NCBI RefSeq assembly: GCF_009765275.1
Contig: NZ_VOPH01000006.1
Coordinates: 124,001 to 188,000, forward strand
Origin: Chachezhania sediminis
Lineage (GTDB): Bacteria; Pseudomonadota; Alphaproteobacteria; Rhodobacterales; Rhodobacteraceae
Length of the DNA stretch: 64,000 nt
Direction: 5' to 3'
The notes beneath the pieces are model-generated. The model worked only from the letters and a program-made list of their open reading frames with translations. It was not told where the DNA came from and did no database searches. Each line of letters starts with the position of its first letter. Positions within the stretch are counted from its first letter, which is position 1. Shown here piece after piece: positions 35,541 to 44,843 of the stretch. A program made the position numbers and the translations under genes.

Positions 35541-35560
35541 AATTTCGTGCTTGCGAAATT
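35541..35560. promoter_or_regulatory. Palindromic operator candidate between XRE-cupin gene and ABC operon
   Basis: AATTTCG (35541-35547) and CGAAATT (35554-35560) are perfect inverted repeats with a six-base spacer. They lie 25 bases upstream of the regulator start and about 100 bases upstream of the binding-protein gene, in an AT-rich stretch (35560-35625) that must hold the divergent promoters. Autoregulation by the XRE-cupin protein is inferred. Confidence 0.5.
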
Positions 35561-35657
35561 CTTGTTGCTTTTTTTCAGCATTGCCACAATCAATGAAAAA
35601 TCAAGATCAAATTTTCAGCCGCCCGAACGGCTATACATCGACCATCAGGGGGTCCCA

Positions 35658-37238
35658 ATGTTCGCAAAGCCAGCAATACCATTTAATCGAATTGTGTCTG
35701 CGGCCTTTGCCGCGACGATGGCAACGTCCGCCCTGGCGGATGGCGGCACGCTGACGGGGTACACGTCGGGCTATCGCACGTTGAACCCGGCGGTGCAGTC
35801 GGGTGCGGCCACCGGTGCCCCGGGCTCGCAGATCTTTGCCGGGCTGGTGCTGGTGGGCAAGGATTACGAGATCCAGCCCTACCTGGCCGACAGCTGGACC
35901 GTGGCAGACGACGCGCTGTCCGTGACCTTCAACCTGGTCGACGGCGCCACCTTCCACGATGGCGAGCCGATCACCTCTGAAGACGTGAAGTTCTCGCTGG
36001 AGGCGGTGAAGGCCAACCACCCGTTCGGCAAGGCGATGTTCGGCAAGATCACCGAAATCGACACGCCCGACCCCGACACCGTGGTCGTGCATTTCAGCGA
36101 ACCGGTTCCCGGCTTCCTCTATTCCCTGCAACCGCTGCTGATGCCGATCATCCCGGAACATATCTATGGCGACGGACAGGAACTGAAGACCCACCCGCGC
36201 AACATGGAAAACGTCGTGGGATCGGGGCCCTTCAGGGTGGTCGAAAACAACCCGGCCGAACGGTTGGTACTGGAAAAGAACCCGGACTTCTTCATCGAAG
36301 GCAAGCCCAAGCTCGACCGCATGGTCTATCCGCTGGTCAAGGATCCGCTGACCCGGATGCTGATGCTGGAAAAGGGCGACGTGGATTATGCAGCCTTTGC
36401 CGGCATTCGACCGACCGACTGGCCGCGGCTGGAACGCGCCGACGGGGTCGAGGTGACGACCGACGGCTATGACGCCATCGGTTACGTGCACTATCTGGAA
36501 CTGAACCTGCGCGAAAAGCCCTTCAGCGATCTGGCGGTCCGCAAGGCGCTGGCCCATGCCATCGACACGGATTTCCTGGCCAAGGTCATCTTCGGCGGCA
36601 AGACCGCGGCCGGCACAGGGCCGCTTCACACCGGCAACCCGTTCTATACCGCAGATGTCGAAATCTACGAACCCGATCTGGATCTGGCGGCCAAAATGCT
36701 TGACGAGGCCGGGTACCCAGTGGGCGCGGACGGCAAGCGGTTTTCCTTCGTGCTGGACGTGCCCAGCTGGGCGCCCCAGGCTCATGTGCCGATGGCCGAA
36801 TACATCCAGGCCCAGCTGGCCAAGATCGACATCGCCGTCGAACTGCGACGGGCGCCCGATTTCGGCACCTGGGTGAAACGCATCGCGGCCTGGGACTATG
36901 ACGCGACCATGAACGGGTCGTTCAACTATCCCGACCCGATCATCGGCGTGCACCGGCATTTCGACTGCGACAACATCCAGAACGTGATCTGGTCCAACAC
37001 CCAAGGTTACTGCAACCCGGAGATGGACAAACTGCTGGATGCCGCCGCCATCGAAACCGACCCGGCCAAGCGGATGGAGCTTTATGCCCAGATCCAGAAG
37101 CTGGAGACCGAAGACCTGGCGCTGATCTACATGCCGCAGGACTTTTCGGTCACCGTCTACCGCGACGACGTGAAGGGCCTGCCCGACACGCCCTTCGGCG
37201 CGCTGGCCCCGTTCCTCGACGTGACCGTCGGCGAATAA
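35658..37238 (+). CDS. ABC transporter periplasmic binding protein, SBP_bac_5 family (second system)
   Basis: This 526-residue receptor has a signal peptide ending at TSALAD (about residue 28), then a DppA/OppA-like fold with EPITSEDVKFSLEAVK and GSGPFRVVENN. The start at 35658 follows AGGGGG and is the only one consistent with the signal peptide; the same frame stays open far upstream, but that part is antisense to the regulator and amidohydrolase genes. It is a different protein from the receptor of the first importer in this window. It delivers an unknown peptide-like or amine solute to the following permeases. Confidence 0.9.
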   Translation: MFAKPAIPFNRIVSAAFAATMATSALADGGTLTGYTSGYRTLNPAVQSGAATGAPGSQIFAGLVLVGKDYEIQPYLADSWTVADDALSVTFNLVDGATFHDGEPITSEDVKFSLEAVKANHPFGKAMFGKITEIDTPDPDTVVVHFSEPVPGFLYSLQPLLMPIIPEHIYGDGQELKTHPRNMENVVGSGPFRVVENNPAERLVLEKNPDFFIEGKPKLDRMVYPLVKDPLTRMLMLEKGDVDYAAFAGIRPTDWPRLERADGVEVTTDGYDAIGYVHYLELNLREKPFSDLAVRKALAHAIDTDFLAKVIFGGKTAAGTGPLHTGNPFYTADVEIYEPDLDLAAKMLDEAGYPVGADGKRFSFVLDVPSWAPQAHVPMAEYIQAQLAKIDIAVELRRAPDFGTWVKRIAAWDYDATMNGSFNYPDPIIGVHRHFDCDNIQNVIWSNTQGYCNPEMDKLLDAAAIETDPAKRMELYAQIQKLETEDLALIYMPQDFSVTVYRDDVKGLPDTPFGALAPFLDVTVGE

Positions 37239-37257
37239 TCCGATCGATTCAGGCATA

Positions 37258-37277
37258 GGGGCCGGCCCGCCGGCCCC
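37258..37277 (+). terminator. Hairpin between binding-protein and permease genes
   Basis: GGGGCCGGC (37258-37266) pairs perfectly with GCCGGCCCC (37269-37277). It resembles the receptor/permease hairpin of the TAXI operon and probably makes receptor mRNA more abundant than the rest by stabilising it or by partial termination. Confidence 0.55.
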
Positions 37278-37304
37278 CTCCCCCACTTTCCAAGAGGATC
37301 CGAC

Positions 37305-38273
37305 GTGCTTCAGGGAACGTTGAACAGGCTGGTCAATGCGGCGATCCTGCTGGTGGCCGTGCTGGTCTTGAACTTCACGCTGATCCACATCGCCCCCGGC
37401 GACCCGGTAGAGGCCATCGTGGGCGAGATGGGCGGCGCCACGCCCGAGATGATCGCCCAGATGCGCGCCCAATACGGGCTGGACCAGCCCTTCATCGTCC
37501 AGATCGGCACCTATCTGGGCAATGTCCTGACCGGCGATCTGGGCATGTCGACCTATTACAGCCGCCCCGTGACCGGCCTGATCGCCGAACGGATCGGTGC
37601 AACGCTGCTGCTGGTCGTGACCGCCCTTCTGGTCGCGCTGATCCTGGGGACGGTGCTGGGCGTCTTTTCCGCCCGCAAGCGCCGATCCGTCCTCAGCCAC
37701 CTTGTCACCGTGATCGCGCTGGCAGGGTTCAGCGCGCCCGTGTTCTGGGTCGGCATCATGCTGATCCTGCTTCTGTCCGTGTCGATCCCGCTGCTGCCGA
37801 TTTCGGGCATGACCAGTTCCAGCGCGGACCTGACCGGCATTGCGCATGTGCTGGACGTGCTGCACCATCTGGTCCTGCCGGCGCTGACGCTGGCCACGAT
37901 CTATCTGGCCTTCTACAGCCGCCTGTCGCGCGCCAGCATGCTGGAGGTTCTGGGATCGGACTATATCCGCACCGCACGGGCCAAGGGCCTGCCGCAGCGG
38001 ATGGTGATCTACAAACACGCCCTGCGGAACGCGATCCTGCCTGTGGTGACCTTCGCCGGACTGCAATTCGGCCAGCTGATTTCTGGCGCGGTGCTGGTCG
38101 AAACCGTCTTTGCCTGGCCCGGCCTTGGCACGCTGGCCTTCGAATCCATCCTGCGGCGGGACACACCGACGCTGCTGGGGATCCTGTTCTTTTCGTCGAT
38201 GATGGTCGTGGTGATGAACCTTCTGACTGACGTCGTCTATCGCCTTGTGGACCCAAGGATCCAGGCCCGATGA
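37305..38273 (+). CDS. ABC transporter permease, DppB/OppB type (second system)
   Basis: The 322-residue membrane protein starts at GTG 37305, preceded by AAGAGGA. It has about six spans, the N-terminal NFTLIHIAPGDPVEAIVGE periplasmic segment typical of OppB and the ATPase-docking loop DYIRTARAKGLPQRMVIYKH. It ends four bases into the next permease gene. It is the first half of the transmembrane channel. Confidence 0.9.
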   Translation: MLQGTLNRLVNAAILLVAVLVLNFTLIHIAPGDPVEAIVGEMGGATPEMIAQMRAQYGLDQPFIVQIGTYLGNVLTGDLGMSTYYSRPVTGLIAERIGATLLLVVTALLVALILGTVLGVFSARKRRSVLSHLVTVIALAGFSAPVFWVGIMLILLLSVSIPLLPISGMTSSSADLTGIAHVLDVLHHLVLPALTLATIYLAFYSRLSRASMLEVLGSDYIRTARAKGLPQRMVIYKHALRNAILPVVTFAGLQFGQLISGAVLVETVFAWPGLGTLAFESILRRDTPTLLGILFFSSMMVVVMNLLTDVVYRLVDPRIQAR

Positions 38274-39142
38274 CCGACACCACCCTTGCCGCCCCGAAGC
38301 CCGTTTCCCCATCCACCCAGGCCTGGCGGATGTTCCGCCAGAACCACGCTGCCGTCCTTGGCCTGGCGATCCTGCTGGCGATCATCGTGATCTCGCTGGC
38401 CGGGCCTTTCATCTATACCGTGGCGCCCCGGGAAATGGTCTGGATGCCCCTGACCCCGCCGGGCCAGTCCGAATACGTGCTGGGCACCGACTATCTGGGC
38501 CGCGACCTGCTGGCCGGACTGATCAACGGCGGGCGGGTGACGCTGGCCGTGGGCTTTACCGCGGCACTGATCACGGTGGCCATCGGTATCACCGTGGGCG
38601 CACTGGCCGGCTTTTTCGGCGGCCGGGTCGACAACCTGCTGATGCGGGTGACCGAATTCTTCCAGGTCCTGCCCAACCTGCTGTTCGCCATGGTCGTGGT
38701 GATGCTGTTCGGCGCGGACCTTCTGAACATCTCCATCGCCATCGGCATCGTTTCGTGGACCTCCACCGCGCGGCTCACGCGCGCCGAGTTCATGCGCATC
38801 CGCGAGATGGACTTCGTCAAGGCCGAACGCTCCATCGGGGCCGCCAACGGGCGGCTGATCTGGAAGGTAATCCTTCCCAACGCCGCCCCGCCCCTGATCG
38901 TGGTCAGCGCCCTGTCCATCGGCACCGCCATCCTGTTCGAGGCCGGCCTGTCCTTCCTGGGCCTTTCGGACCCCAACACCACCAGCTGGGGTCGGATGAT
39001 CGGCGACAACCGCCCCTATATCCTGGACAGCCCCTGGGGCGTGACCTTCCCCGGTCTCTGCATTTTCCTGACCGTTCTGGCGATCAGCCTGATCGGCGAC
39101 GGCATGAACGACGCCTTCAACCCGAAACTGAGGGAACGCTGA
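38270..39142 (+). CDS. ABC transporter permease, DppC/OppC type (second system)
   Basis: This 290-residue permease has the usual OppC features: LGTDYLGRDLLAGLINGG, about six spans and the loop REMDFVKAERSIGAANGRLI for ATPase contact. It overlaps the previous permease by four bases and shares one base with the next ATPase start (TGATG), so the operon is tightly coupled. Confidence 0.9.
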   Translation: MTDTTLAAPKPVSPSTQAWRMFRQNHAAVLGLAILLAIIVISLAGPFIYTVAPREMVWMPLTPPGQSEYVLGTDYLGRDLLAGLINGGRVTLAVGFTAALITVAIGITVGALAGFFGGRVDNLLMRVTEFFQVLPNLLFAMVVVMLFGADLLNISIAIGIVSWTSTARLTRAEFMRIREMDFVKAERSIGAANGRLIWKVILPNAAPPLIVVSALSIGTAILFEAGLSFLGLSDPNTTSWGRMIGDNRPYILDSPWGVTFPGLCIFLTVLAISLIGDGMNDAFNPKLRER

Positions 39143-40137
39143 TGACCGCCCCCCTCCTGTCCGTGCGGAACCTGGAAATCGCCTTCCGCAGCGGCCGCGA
39201 CGACATCCCCGTGGTGCGCGACCTGTCCTTTGACCTTGGCGCCGGAGAAACGCTGGGCATCGTGGGTGAAAGCGGCTGTGGCAAGTCGATCACCGCGCTG
39301 TCGCTTCTGGGCCTTGTCCCCTCCCCTCCCGGCCGGGTGACCAGGGGCCAGATCCTGTTTCAGGGCGAAGACCTGGTGCAGGCCGGCGAACGCCGCCTGA
39401 ACGAGGTGCGCGGCAACGAGATTTCGATGGTGTTCCAGGAACCCATGACCTCGCTCAACCCGGTCTATACGATCGGCGAACAGATCGCCGAAACAGCACG
39501 CGTCCATTTCGGCCTGTCGCGGGCGAAGGCCTGGGCGCGCGCGGTCGAAATGCTATCGCTGGTCGGCATCCCCTCGCCCAACCGCCGCGCGCATGACTAT
39601 CCGCACCAGTTGTCAGGCGGGATGCGCCAGCGGGTGATGATCGCGATTGCACTGGTGTGCGAGCCCAAGATCCTGATCGCGGATGAACCAACCACCGCGC
39701 TGGATGTCACCGTTCAGGCACAAATATTCGATCTTTTCAATGACTTACGACGCGACTTCGGCGCGGCGATCATCCTGATCACCCACGATATCGGCGTCGT
39801 GGCCCAGATGACCGACCGTGTCATGGTCATGTATGCCGGCCGCAAGATCGAGGAAGGACCGGTCGCGGATTTCGTCCGCGATCCGCGCCATCCCTATACG
39901 TCCGGCCTGGTCTCCTGCATCCCGCGCCTGACCATGCCGCCGTCGGACGATCCCGAACCTTTGTTCGAGATCCCGGGCGTTGTCCCTGCGCCCAGGGACC
40001 TGAACCGCCCCGGCTGCCCCTTCGCGCCCCGCTGCGCCCGGGTAATGCCCCGTTGCCGGGACGAAAACCCCGGGCTGGAACCCCTTGCCCCCGGCCGCAT
40101 GGTCGCCTGCTGGCAGGAACAGGAGGTCGCGGCATGA
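39142..40137 (+). CDS. ABC transporter ATP-binding protein, DppD/OppD type (second system)
   Basis: The 331-residue ATPase has Walker [16 protein letters not shown], signature [15 protein letters not shown], Walker [13 protein letters not shown] and ITHD, plus the C-terminal cysteine cluster [14 protein letters not shown]. The ATG at 39142 is chosen because the family N-terminus ([11 protein letters not shown]) begins right after it. It overlaps the following ATPase gene by four bases. Confidence 0.92.
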   Translation: MTAPLLSVRNLEIAFRSGRDDIPVVRDLSFDLGAGETLGIVGESGCGKSITALSLLGLVPSPPGRVTRGQILFQGEDLVQAGERRLNEVRGNEISMVFQEPMTSLNPVYTIGEQIAETARVHFGLSRAKAWARAVEMLSLVGIPSPNRRAHDYPHQLSGGMRQRVMIAIALVCEPKILIADEPTTALDVTVQAQIFDLFNDLRRDFGAAIILITHDIGVVAQMTDRVMVMYAGRKIEEGPVADFVRDPRHPYTSGLVSCIPRLTMPPSDDPEPLFEIPGVVPAPRDLNRPGCPFAPRCARVMPRCRDENPGLEPLAPGRMVACWQEQEVAA

Positions 40138-41141
40138 CCAACGTGCTGGAGGTTCAGGACCTGAAGGTCCATTTCCCGATCAGGAAGGGCGGTAAGGTTC
40201 ACGCGGTCGACGGCGTGTCCTTCACATTGGCGCCCGGCACTGCCTTCGGGCTGGTGGGCGAAAGCGGATCCGGCAAGACCACTGCCGCCATGGCCTGTGC
40301 CCGCCTGACGCCGATCACGTCCGGCACCGTCCGCCTGAACGGCCGCGACATCACCCATGCTGCTGGGGCCGAACTGAAGGCCGCGCGGCGCGAGGTGCAG
40401 GTCGTCTTCCAGGACCCCTATGCCAGCCTGAACCCCCGCGAACGTGCAGGCGCCATCGTCCGCCGCCCCATGGACCTGCTGGACATTGGCACACCTGCGG
40501 AACGCGAGGCGCGGGTCGATGAACTCTTCGCGCTGGTGGGCCTGCGGCCGGACCAGAAGGACCTGTTCCCGCACCAGTTTTCCGGCGGGCAACGCCAGCG
40601 GATCGGCGTAGCGCGGGCGCTGGCCACGCGCCCGGGGCTGATCGTCTGCGATGAACCCGTGTCCGCGCTTGACGTCGCCATCCAGGCGCAGATCCTGAAC
40701 CTGCTGGGCCGGCTGAAACGCGACCTGGGCCTGTCGTACCTCTTCATCAGCCACGACCTGGCCGTGGTGCAGCACCTCTGCGACCAGATCGCCGTCATGT
40801 ACCTGGGCCAGGTCGTGGAAATAGGGTCACGCCGGGAACTCTTCACCCGGCCAATGCACCCCTATACCCACGCCCTGATTTCCGCCGTGCCCAGCCCTGA
40901 ACGCATCGGGATGGAGGCCGGCGCCCGCATCCGCCTGCAGGGCGATCCGCCCAGCCCGATCTCTCCACCGCCCGGGTGCCGCTTTGCGGGCCGCTGTGAC
41001 TTTGCACAGGATCGCTGCCGCCAGACCGCACCGCAGTTGCAAAGGAAGGATGGCAGCCATGCTGTCGCCTGTCACCGGGCAGAGGACCCCGACGTGATGG
41101 CCGCTGGCACAGCCCAAGCGCTGGCACTGCAACCGGGCTGA
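40134..41141 (+). CDS. ABC transporter ATP-binding protein, DppF/OppF type (second system)
   Basis: This 335-residue ATPase has Walker A GESGSGKTTAAMACA, signature [15 protein letters not shown], Walker [14 protein letters not shown] and ISHD, then the cysteine cluster CRFAGRCDFAQDRC. It completes the second importer. The dimethylglycine dehydrogenase-like gene follows after 89 bases in the same direction and is probably part of the same transcript. Confidence 0.92.
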   Translation: MTNVLEVQDLKVHFPIRKGGKVHAVDGVSFTLAPGTAFGLVGESGSGKTTAAMACARLTPITSGTVRLNGRDITHAAGAELKAARREVQVVFQDPYASLNPRERAGAIVRRPMDLLDIGTPAEREARVDELFALVGLRPDQKDLFPHQFSGGQRQRIGVARALATRPGLIVCDEPVSALDVAIQAQILNLLGRLKRDLGLSYLFISHDLAVVQHLCDQIAVMYLGQVVEIGSRRELFTRPMHPYTHALISAVPSPERIGMEAGARIRLQGDPPSPISPPPGCRFAGRCDFAQDRCRQTAPQLQRKDGSHAVACHRAEDPDVMAAGTAQALALQPG

Positions 41142-41230
41142 CACCGCCCTGCCCTGAATGCTTCACCGGCCCCTTCCCCACGGGGCCCGGCCCCCGGAAC
41201 CGTCTGCCGACCCGGCAAGGAGATCACCCC

Positions 41231-43699
41231 ATGACCAAGACCCTGCCGACCCGGGCCCGTGCCGTCATTATTGGCGGCGGCATCGCCGGATGTTCCGTCG
41301 CCTATCACCTGGCCAAGCTGGGCTGGAAAGATGTCGTCCTGCTGGAACGTAAACAGTTGACATCTGGCACCACATGGCATGCCGCCGGCCTGATCGCGCA
41401 GTTGCGGGCGACCAAGAACATGACCCGCCTGTCCCGCTATTCCCAGGAACTCTATGGAACGCTGGAGGCGGAAACCGGCGTCGCCACCGGCTTTCGCCGC
41501 AACGGGTCGATCACGCTGGCCCTGACCGCGGAACGGCGCGAGGAGATCTTTCGCCAGGCGTCCATGGCGCGGGCCTTCGGTGTGGAGGTCGAGGCTTTGT
41601 CAGAGGCAGAGCTTCAGGCGCTGCATCCGGACCTGAATACCGATGGCTTCCAGGGCGCGGTCTATCTGCCGAAGGACGGGCAGGGCGATCCGGGCAACAT
41701 CGCGCTGGCGCTGGCCAAGGGCGCGCGGATGAACGGCGCGCAGGTCTTCGAACATGTCCGCGTGACGGCCGTCACTGAAACCCAGGCGGGCGGTCAGCGG
41801 CGGGTGTCGGGCGTCGAATGGATCAGCGACGAAACGGGCGAGGGCGGCACCATCGCCGCCGATTTCGTGGTGAATTGCGGCGGCATGTGGGCGGCCGAGC
41901 TGGGCCGGATGAACGGGGTCAACGTGCCCCTTCAGGCCTGCGAGCACTTCTACATCGTCACCGAAAACGTCCCCGGGCTGACCCAGCGCCCCACGCTGCG
42001 CGTCCCCGACGAATGCGCGTACTACAAGGAAGACGCGGGCAAGTACCTGCTGGGCGCGTTCGAGCCGGTGTCGAAACCCTGGGGCATGGATGGCATCCCG
42101 GCCGATTTCTGCTTCGATCAGCTGCCCGAGGATTTTGCCCATTTCGAGCCGATCCTGGAACAGGCCATCGCCCGGATGCCCCTTCTGGAAAGCGCCGGGA
42201 TCCACACGTTCTTCAACGGCCCCGAAAGTTTCACCCCCGACGACGCCTATCACCTGGGCGAAGCGCCGGAACTGCGCGGCTACTTCGTGGCGGCGGGTTT
42301 CAATTCGGTGGGCATCCAGTCTTCGGGCGGGGCCGGCATGGCGCTGGCCCACTGGATGGAACACGGCCACCCCCCCTTCGACCTGTCGGACGTCGACATC
42401 CGCCGGATGCAGCCCTTCATGGGCAACCGCACCTACCTGGTCGAACGTGCGAAGGAAACGCTGGGCCTGCTTTATGCTGACCACTTCCCCTATCGTCAGA
42501 AAGCCACGGCGCGGGGTGTCCGCCGGTCGCCGGTGCATGACGCACTGATCGCCCGCGGCGCCGTAATGGGAGAAACCGCCGGCTGGGAACGGGCCAACTG
42601 GTTTGCTGCGCCGGGGCAGGAGGCGTCCTATGACTATTCCTGGAAGCGGCAGAACTGGTTCGAAAACTCTGCCGCCGAACACCGTGCGATCCGCGAAGGC
42701 GCGGGGCTTTACGACATGACCTCCTTCGGGAAGATCATCGTCGACGGGCGCGATGCCCAGGCTTTCCTGAACCACATCTGCGGTGGCGACATGTCGGTCG
42801 GGGCGGGCCGGATCGTCTATACCCAGTTCCTGAACGACCGGGGCGGGATCGAGGCCGACGTGACCGTAACCCGACTGTCCGAGACCCGTTATCTGGTCGT
42901 GACACCGGCCGCGACAGTGGTCCGCGACATTTCCTGGTTGGAACGTCACCGGGGGGATCACGCGGTTTCGATCCTCGACGTGACGTCCGGCGAAAGCGTG
43001 CTGGCGCTGATGGGTCCCGATGCCCGCGCCGTCCTTCAGGCCGCGGCACCCTGGCATGACTGGTCGTCGGACGGGCATCCCTTCGGTTCGGCGCAGGACA
43101 TCGATATCGGCCTGGGCCGCGCACGGGCCCACCGCGTGTCCTATGTCGGTGAACTGGGGTGGGAGATCTATGTCCCCACCGACCAGACCGCCCATGTGCT
43201 GGAAACCCTGCTGGAGGCCGGGGCCGATCACGGCCTGACGCTCTGCGGTCTGCATGCCATGGACAGCTGCCGGATCGAAAAGGGCTTCCGCCATTTCGGC
43301 CACGACATCACAGAGGAAGACCATGTGCTGGAGGCCGGGCTGGGCTTCGCCGTGAAAACGGCCAAACCCGCCTTCATCGGCCGCGAGGCAGTGCTGAGGA
43401 GAAAGGAACAGGGGCTGGCCGCCCGCATGGTCCAGTTCCGTCTGACCGATCCGGAACCGATGCTGTATCATGCCGAACCGATCCTGCGGGATGGGCAAAT
43501 CGTGGGCTACCTGAGTTCCGGGGCCTATGGCCACACACTGGGGGCAGCGGTCGGGCTGGGCTATGTCCCCTGCCCCGGCGAAGACGCCGCCGGCGTCCTT
43601 GCCTCGACCTACGAGATCGAGATCGCCGGCACCCGGGTTCGCGCCGAAGCCTCGCTGAAGCCGCTCTATGACCCGACCGGCGCTCGCATGCGGGTCTGA
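41231..43699 (+). CDS. Dimethylglycine/sarcosine dehydrogenase-like FAD and tetrahydrofolate enzyme
   Basis: The 822-residue protein combines an N-terminal FAD-dependent oxidoreductase (VIIGGGIAGCSVAYHLAKLG, about residues 13-32, then the TTWHAAGL segment whose His binds FAD covalently in relatives), a short linker domain and a C-terminal aminomethyltransferase (GcvT-type) part from about residue 430, with its second domain after about 720 ending in LGAAVGLGYVP. This is the layout of dimethylglycine and sarcosine dehydrogenases, which demethylate N-methyl amino acids and pass the one-carbon unit to tetrahydrofolate. Being behind an ABC importer, it probably oxidises the imported N-methylated amine. 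The ribosome site is AAGGAG. Confidence 0.9.
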   Translation: MTKTLPTRARAVIIGGGIAGCSVAYHLAKLGWKDVVLLERKQLTSGTTWHAAGLIAQLRATKNMTRLSRYSQELYGTLEAETGVATGFRRNGSITLALTAERREEIFRQASMARAFGVEVEALSEAELQALHPDLNTDGFQGAVYLPKDGQGDPGNIALALAKGARMNGAQVFEHVRVTAVTETQAGGQRRVSGVEWISDETGEGGTIAADFVVNCGGMWAAELGRMNGVNVPLQACEHFYIVTENVPGLTQRPTLRVPDECAYYKEDAGKYLLGAFEPVSKPWGMDGIPADFCFDQLPEDFAHFEPILEQAIARMPLLESAGIHTFFNGPESFTPDDAYHLGEAPELRGYFVAAGFNSVGIQSSGGAGMALAHWMEHGHPPFDLSDVDIRRMQPFMGNRTYLVERAKETLGLLYADHFPYRQKATARGVRRSPVHDALIARGAVMGETAGWERANWFAAPGQEASYDYSWKRQNWFENSAAEHRAIREGAGLYDMTSFGKIIVDGRDAQAFLNHICGGDMSVGAGRIVYTQFLNDRGGIEADVTVTRLSETRYLVVTPAATVVRDISWLERHRGDHAVSILDVTSGESVLALMGPDARAVLQAAAPWHDWSSDGHPFGSAQDIDIGLGRARAHRVSYVGELGWEIYVPTDQTAHVLETLLEAGADHGLTLCGLHAMDSCRIEKGFRHFGHDITEEDHVLEAGLGFAVKTAKPAFIGREAVLRRKEQGLAARMVQFRLTDPEPMLYHAEPILRDGQIVGYLSSGAYGHTLGAAVGLGYVPCPGEDAAGVLASTYEIEIAGTRVRAEASLKPLYDPTGARMRV

Positions 43700-43727
43700 A
43701 CAGCCGGCCCGATACGCCAAAGACAAA

Positions 43728-43788
43728 GGGCGGTAACCCGTGGGTTACCGCCCTTCTCATTTACGCCGCCGGGTAACCCGTGGGTTAC
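43728..43788. repeat. Two copies of an 18-bp palindrome beside parB (candidate centromere or terminator)
   Basis: The sequence GGTAACCCGTGGGTTAC occurs twice, at 43732-43748 and 43772-43788, with centres 40 bases apart. Each is an inverted repeat GTAACCC-GT-GGGTTAC. The first is extended to a 28-base stem (AAGGGCGG...CCGCCCTT) that could also terminate the convergent transcripts. The second overlaps the parB stop codon. Equal spacing and repetition beside a partition gene fit a parS-like ParB binding site. Confidence 0.55.
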
Positions 43789-44843
43789 TCTGCCTCGTTG
43801 ATCACCGCGTCGAAGGCTGCGATGGCGCGTTCCAGCTTTTTGCGGTCGACGGATGAAAAGTCGGTCCGGGACAGGATCCGGCATTCCCCCTTTCGGGCGG
43901 TGACCTTGGACGATCCCACGTGGAATTCGTACTTCACGCCCTTCTCCCTCACCGGCTTCGAACGTTCGGACACGACGGTTTGCTGTGCCAGGAAGCCGCG
44001 CAGCACCTCGGCCTGCGCGTCGGCATCCGCAAGCCCTGCCAGCGCGGCCTTCAGATCCGCCGCACGTCCCGGCTCTGCCTGCAGCCGTCGCGCCACGTCC
44101 ACACCCAGGTTCCGCGACACGGCCTTGGGAAACGGCAGCGCGTCCCCCAGCTGCGACAGCAGGAACACAAAGCTGCGGATATAGGACCGTTTCATCTTGT
44201 GGAGCGAGGCATAGATCCGGCCCACCAGCGCCTCGGCATCGCTTTCGCCCAGGCCCGCATCGGACGCCGCCGACAGCGCAACCTGCGCCATCTCGGCAAA
44301 GGACAGGTCCTCGCGGATCACATTCTCTTCGACCATGTCGATGTAAAGATCGATCCGGCTCGACTCTCCATGCGCCACCCGCGCTACGACCGAACCGAAG
44401 GCCGCGTCCCCGGTTTCCAGGTGCAGTTGCCGCAGCGCGGTCAGCCGGCGCCAGCCCTTCTTTAGCTGATAGACGCCGGGCGCGGATTCATAGACTTCCA
44501 CCGGTTCCTTCTGGCCCCGCGCCCGGATCGAGGCCTTCAGTTCCTCCATTTCGTCCGAGGCCGCGACGGCATCCAGGTCCAGGCGGTCGCGGGGCAGGTC
44601 GTCGGCCAGAATCCGGTCCAGAGGCAGGCGGACCAACACCAGCCCTTCGTCCTGCGCCGCACGAAACGCCTTGGCATCGGCCGCGTTCCTGCGGCGCTGC
44701 TCCACCAGGTTCTCGGTGCTTTCGTTCACGCTCGACGCTGTCTCGCGCACGGCGGCACCCATGGGGCCGACCTCCCGCCGGCGCGGGCGTTTCATGTCGC
44801 TGTCGTCGATGGGGCCGAAACCGAACTTGTTCTTGCCGCTCAT
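43785..44843 (-). CDS. parB: ParB-like plasmid partition protein
   Basis: The 352-residue protein has a ParB/Spo0J-type nuclease-like N-terminal domain (VRLPLDRILADDLPRDRLDL onward, about residues 70-150, with QKEPVEVYESAPGVYQLKKG), followed by a helical part with a likely helix-turn-helix (DLSFAEMAQVALSAASDAG) and a C-terminal dimerisation region. It binds centromere DNA and works with the ATPase encoded just upstream; its ATG overlaps the ParA stop by four bases. The N-terminal 60 residues are charged and probably contact ParA. Two identical palindromes lie at its 3' end. Confidence 0.88.
   Translation of the reverse strand: MSGKNKFGFGPIDDSDMKRPRRREVGPMGAAVRETASSVNESTENLVEQRRRNAADAKAFRAAQDEGLVLVRLPLDRILADDLPRDRLDLDAVAASDEMEELKASIRARGQKEPVEVYESAPGVYQLKKGWRRLTALRQLHLETGDAAFGSVVARVAHGESSRIDLYIDMVEENVIREDLSFAEMAQVALSAASDAGLGESDAEALVGRIYASLHKMKRSYIRSFVFLLSQLGDALPFPKAVSRNLGVDVARRLQAEPGRAADLKAALAGLADADAQAEVLRGFLAQQTVVSERSKPVREKGVKYEFHVGSSKVTARKGECRILSRTDFSSVDRKKLERAIAAFDAVINEAE

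Noticed and set aside
33426-37238. A 1270-codon plus-strand open frame containing the second ABC receptor
   Set aside because: Only the part from 35658 is receptor-like. The upstream half is antisense to the XRE-cupin and amidohydrolase genes and is open only because of high GC codon bias.
35631-38312. An 893-codon open frame on the minus strand
   Set aside because: It is antisense to the receptor and permease genes, has no recognisable domain and reads as the His/Gln/Arg/Gly-rich sequence typical of GC-rich shadow frames.
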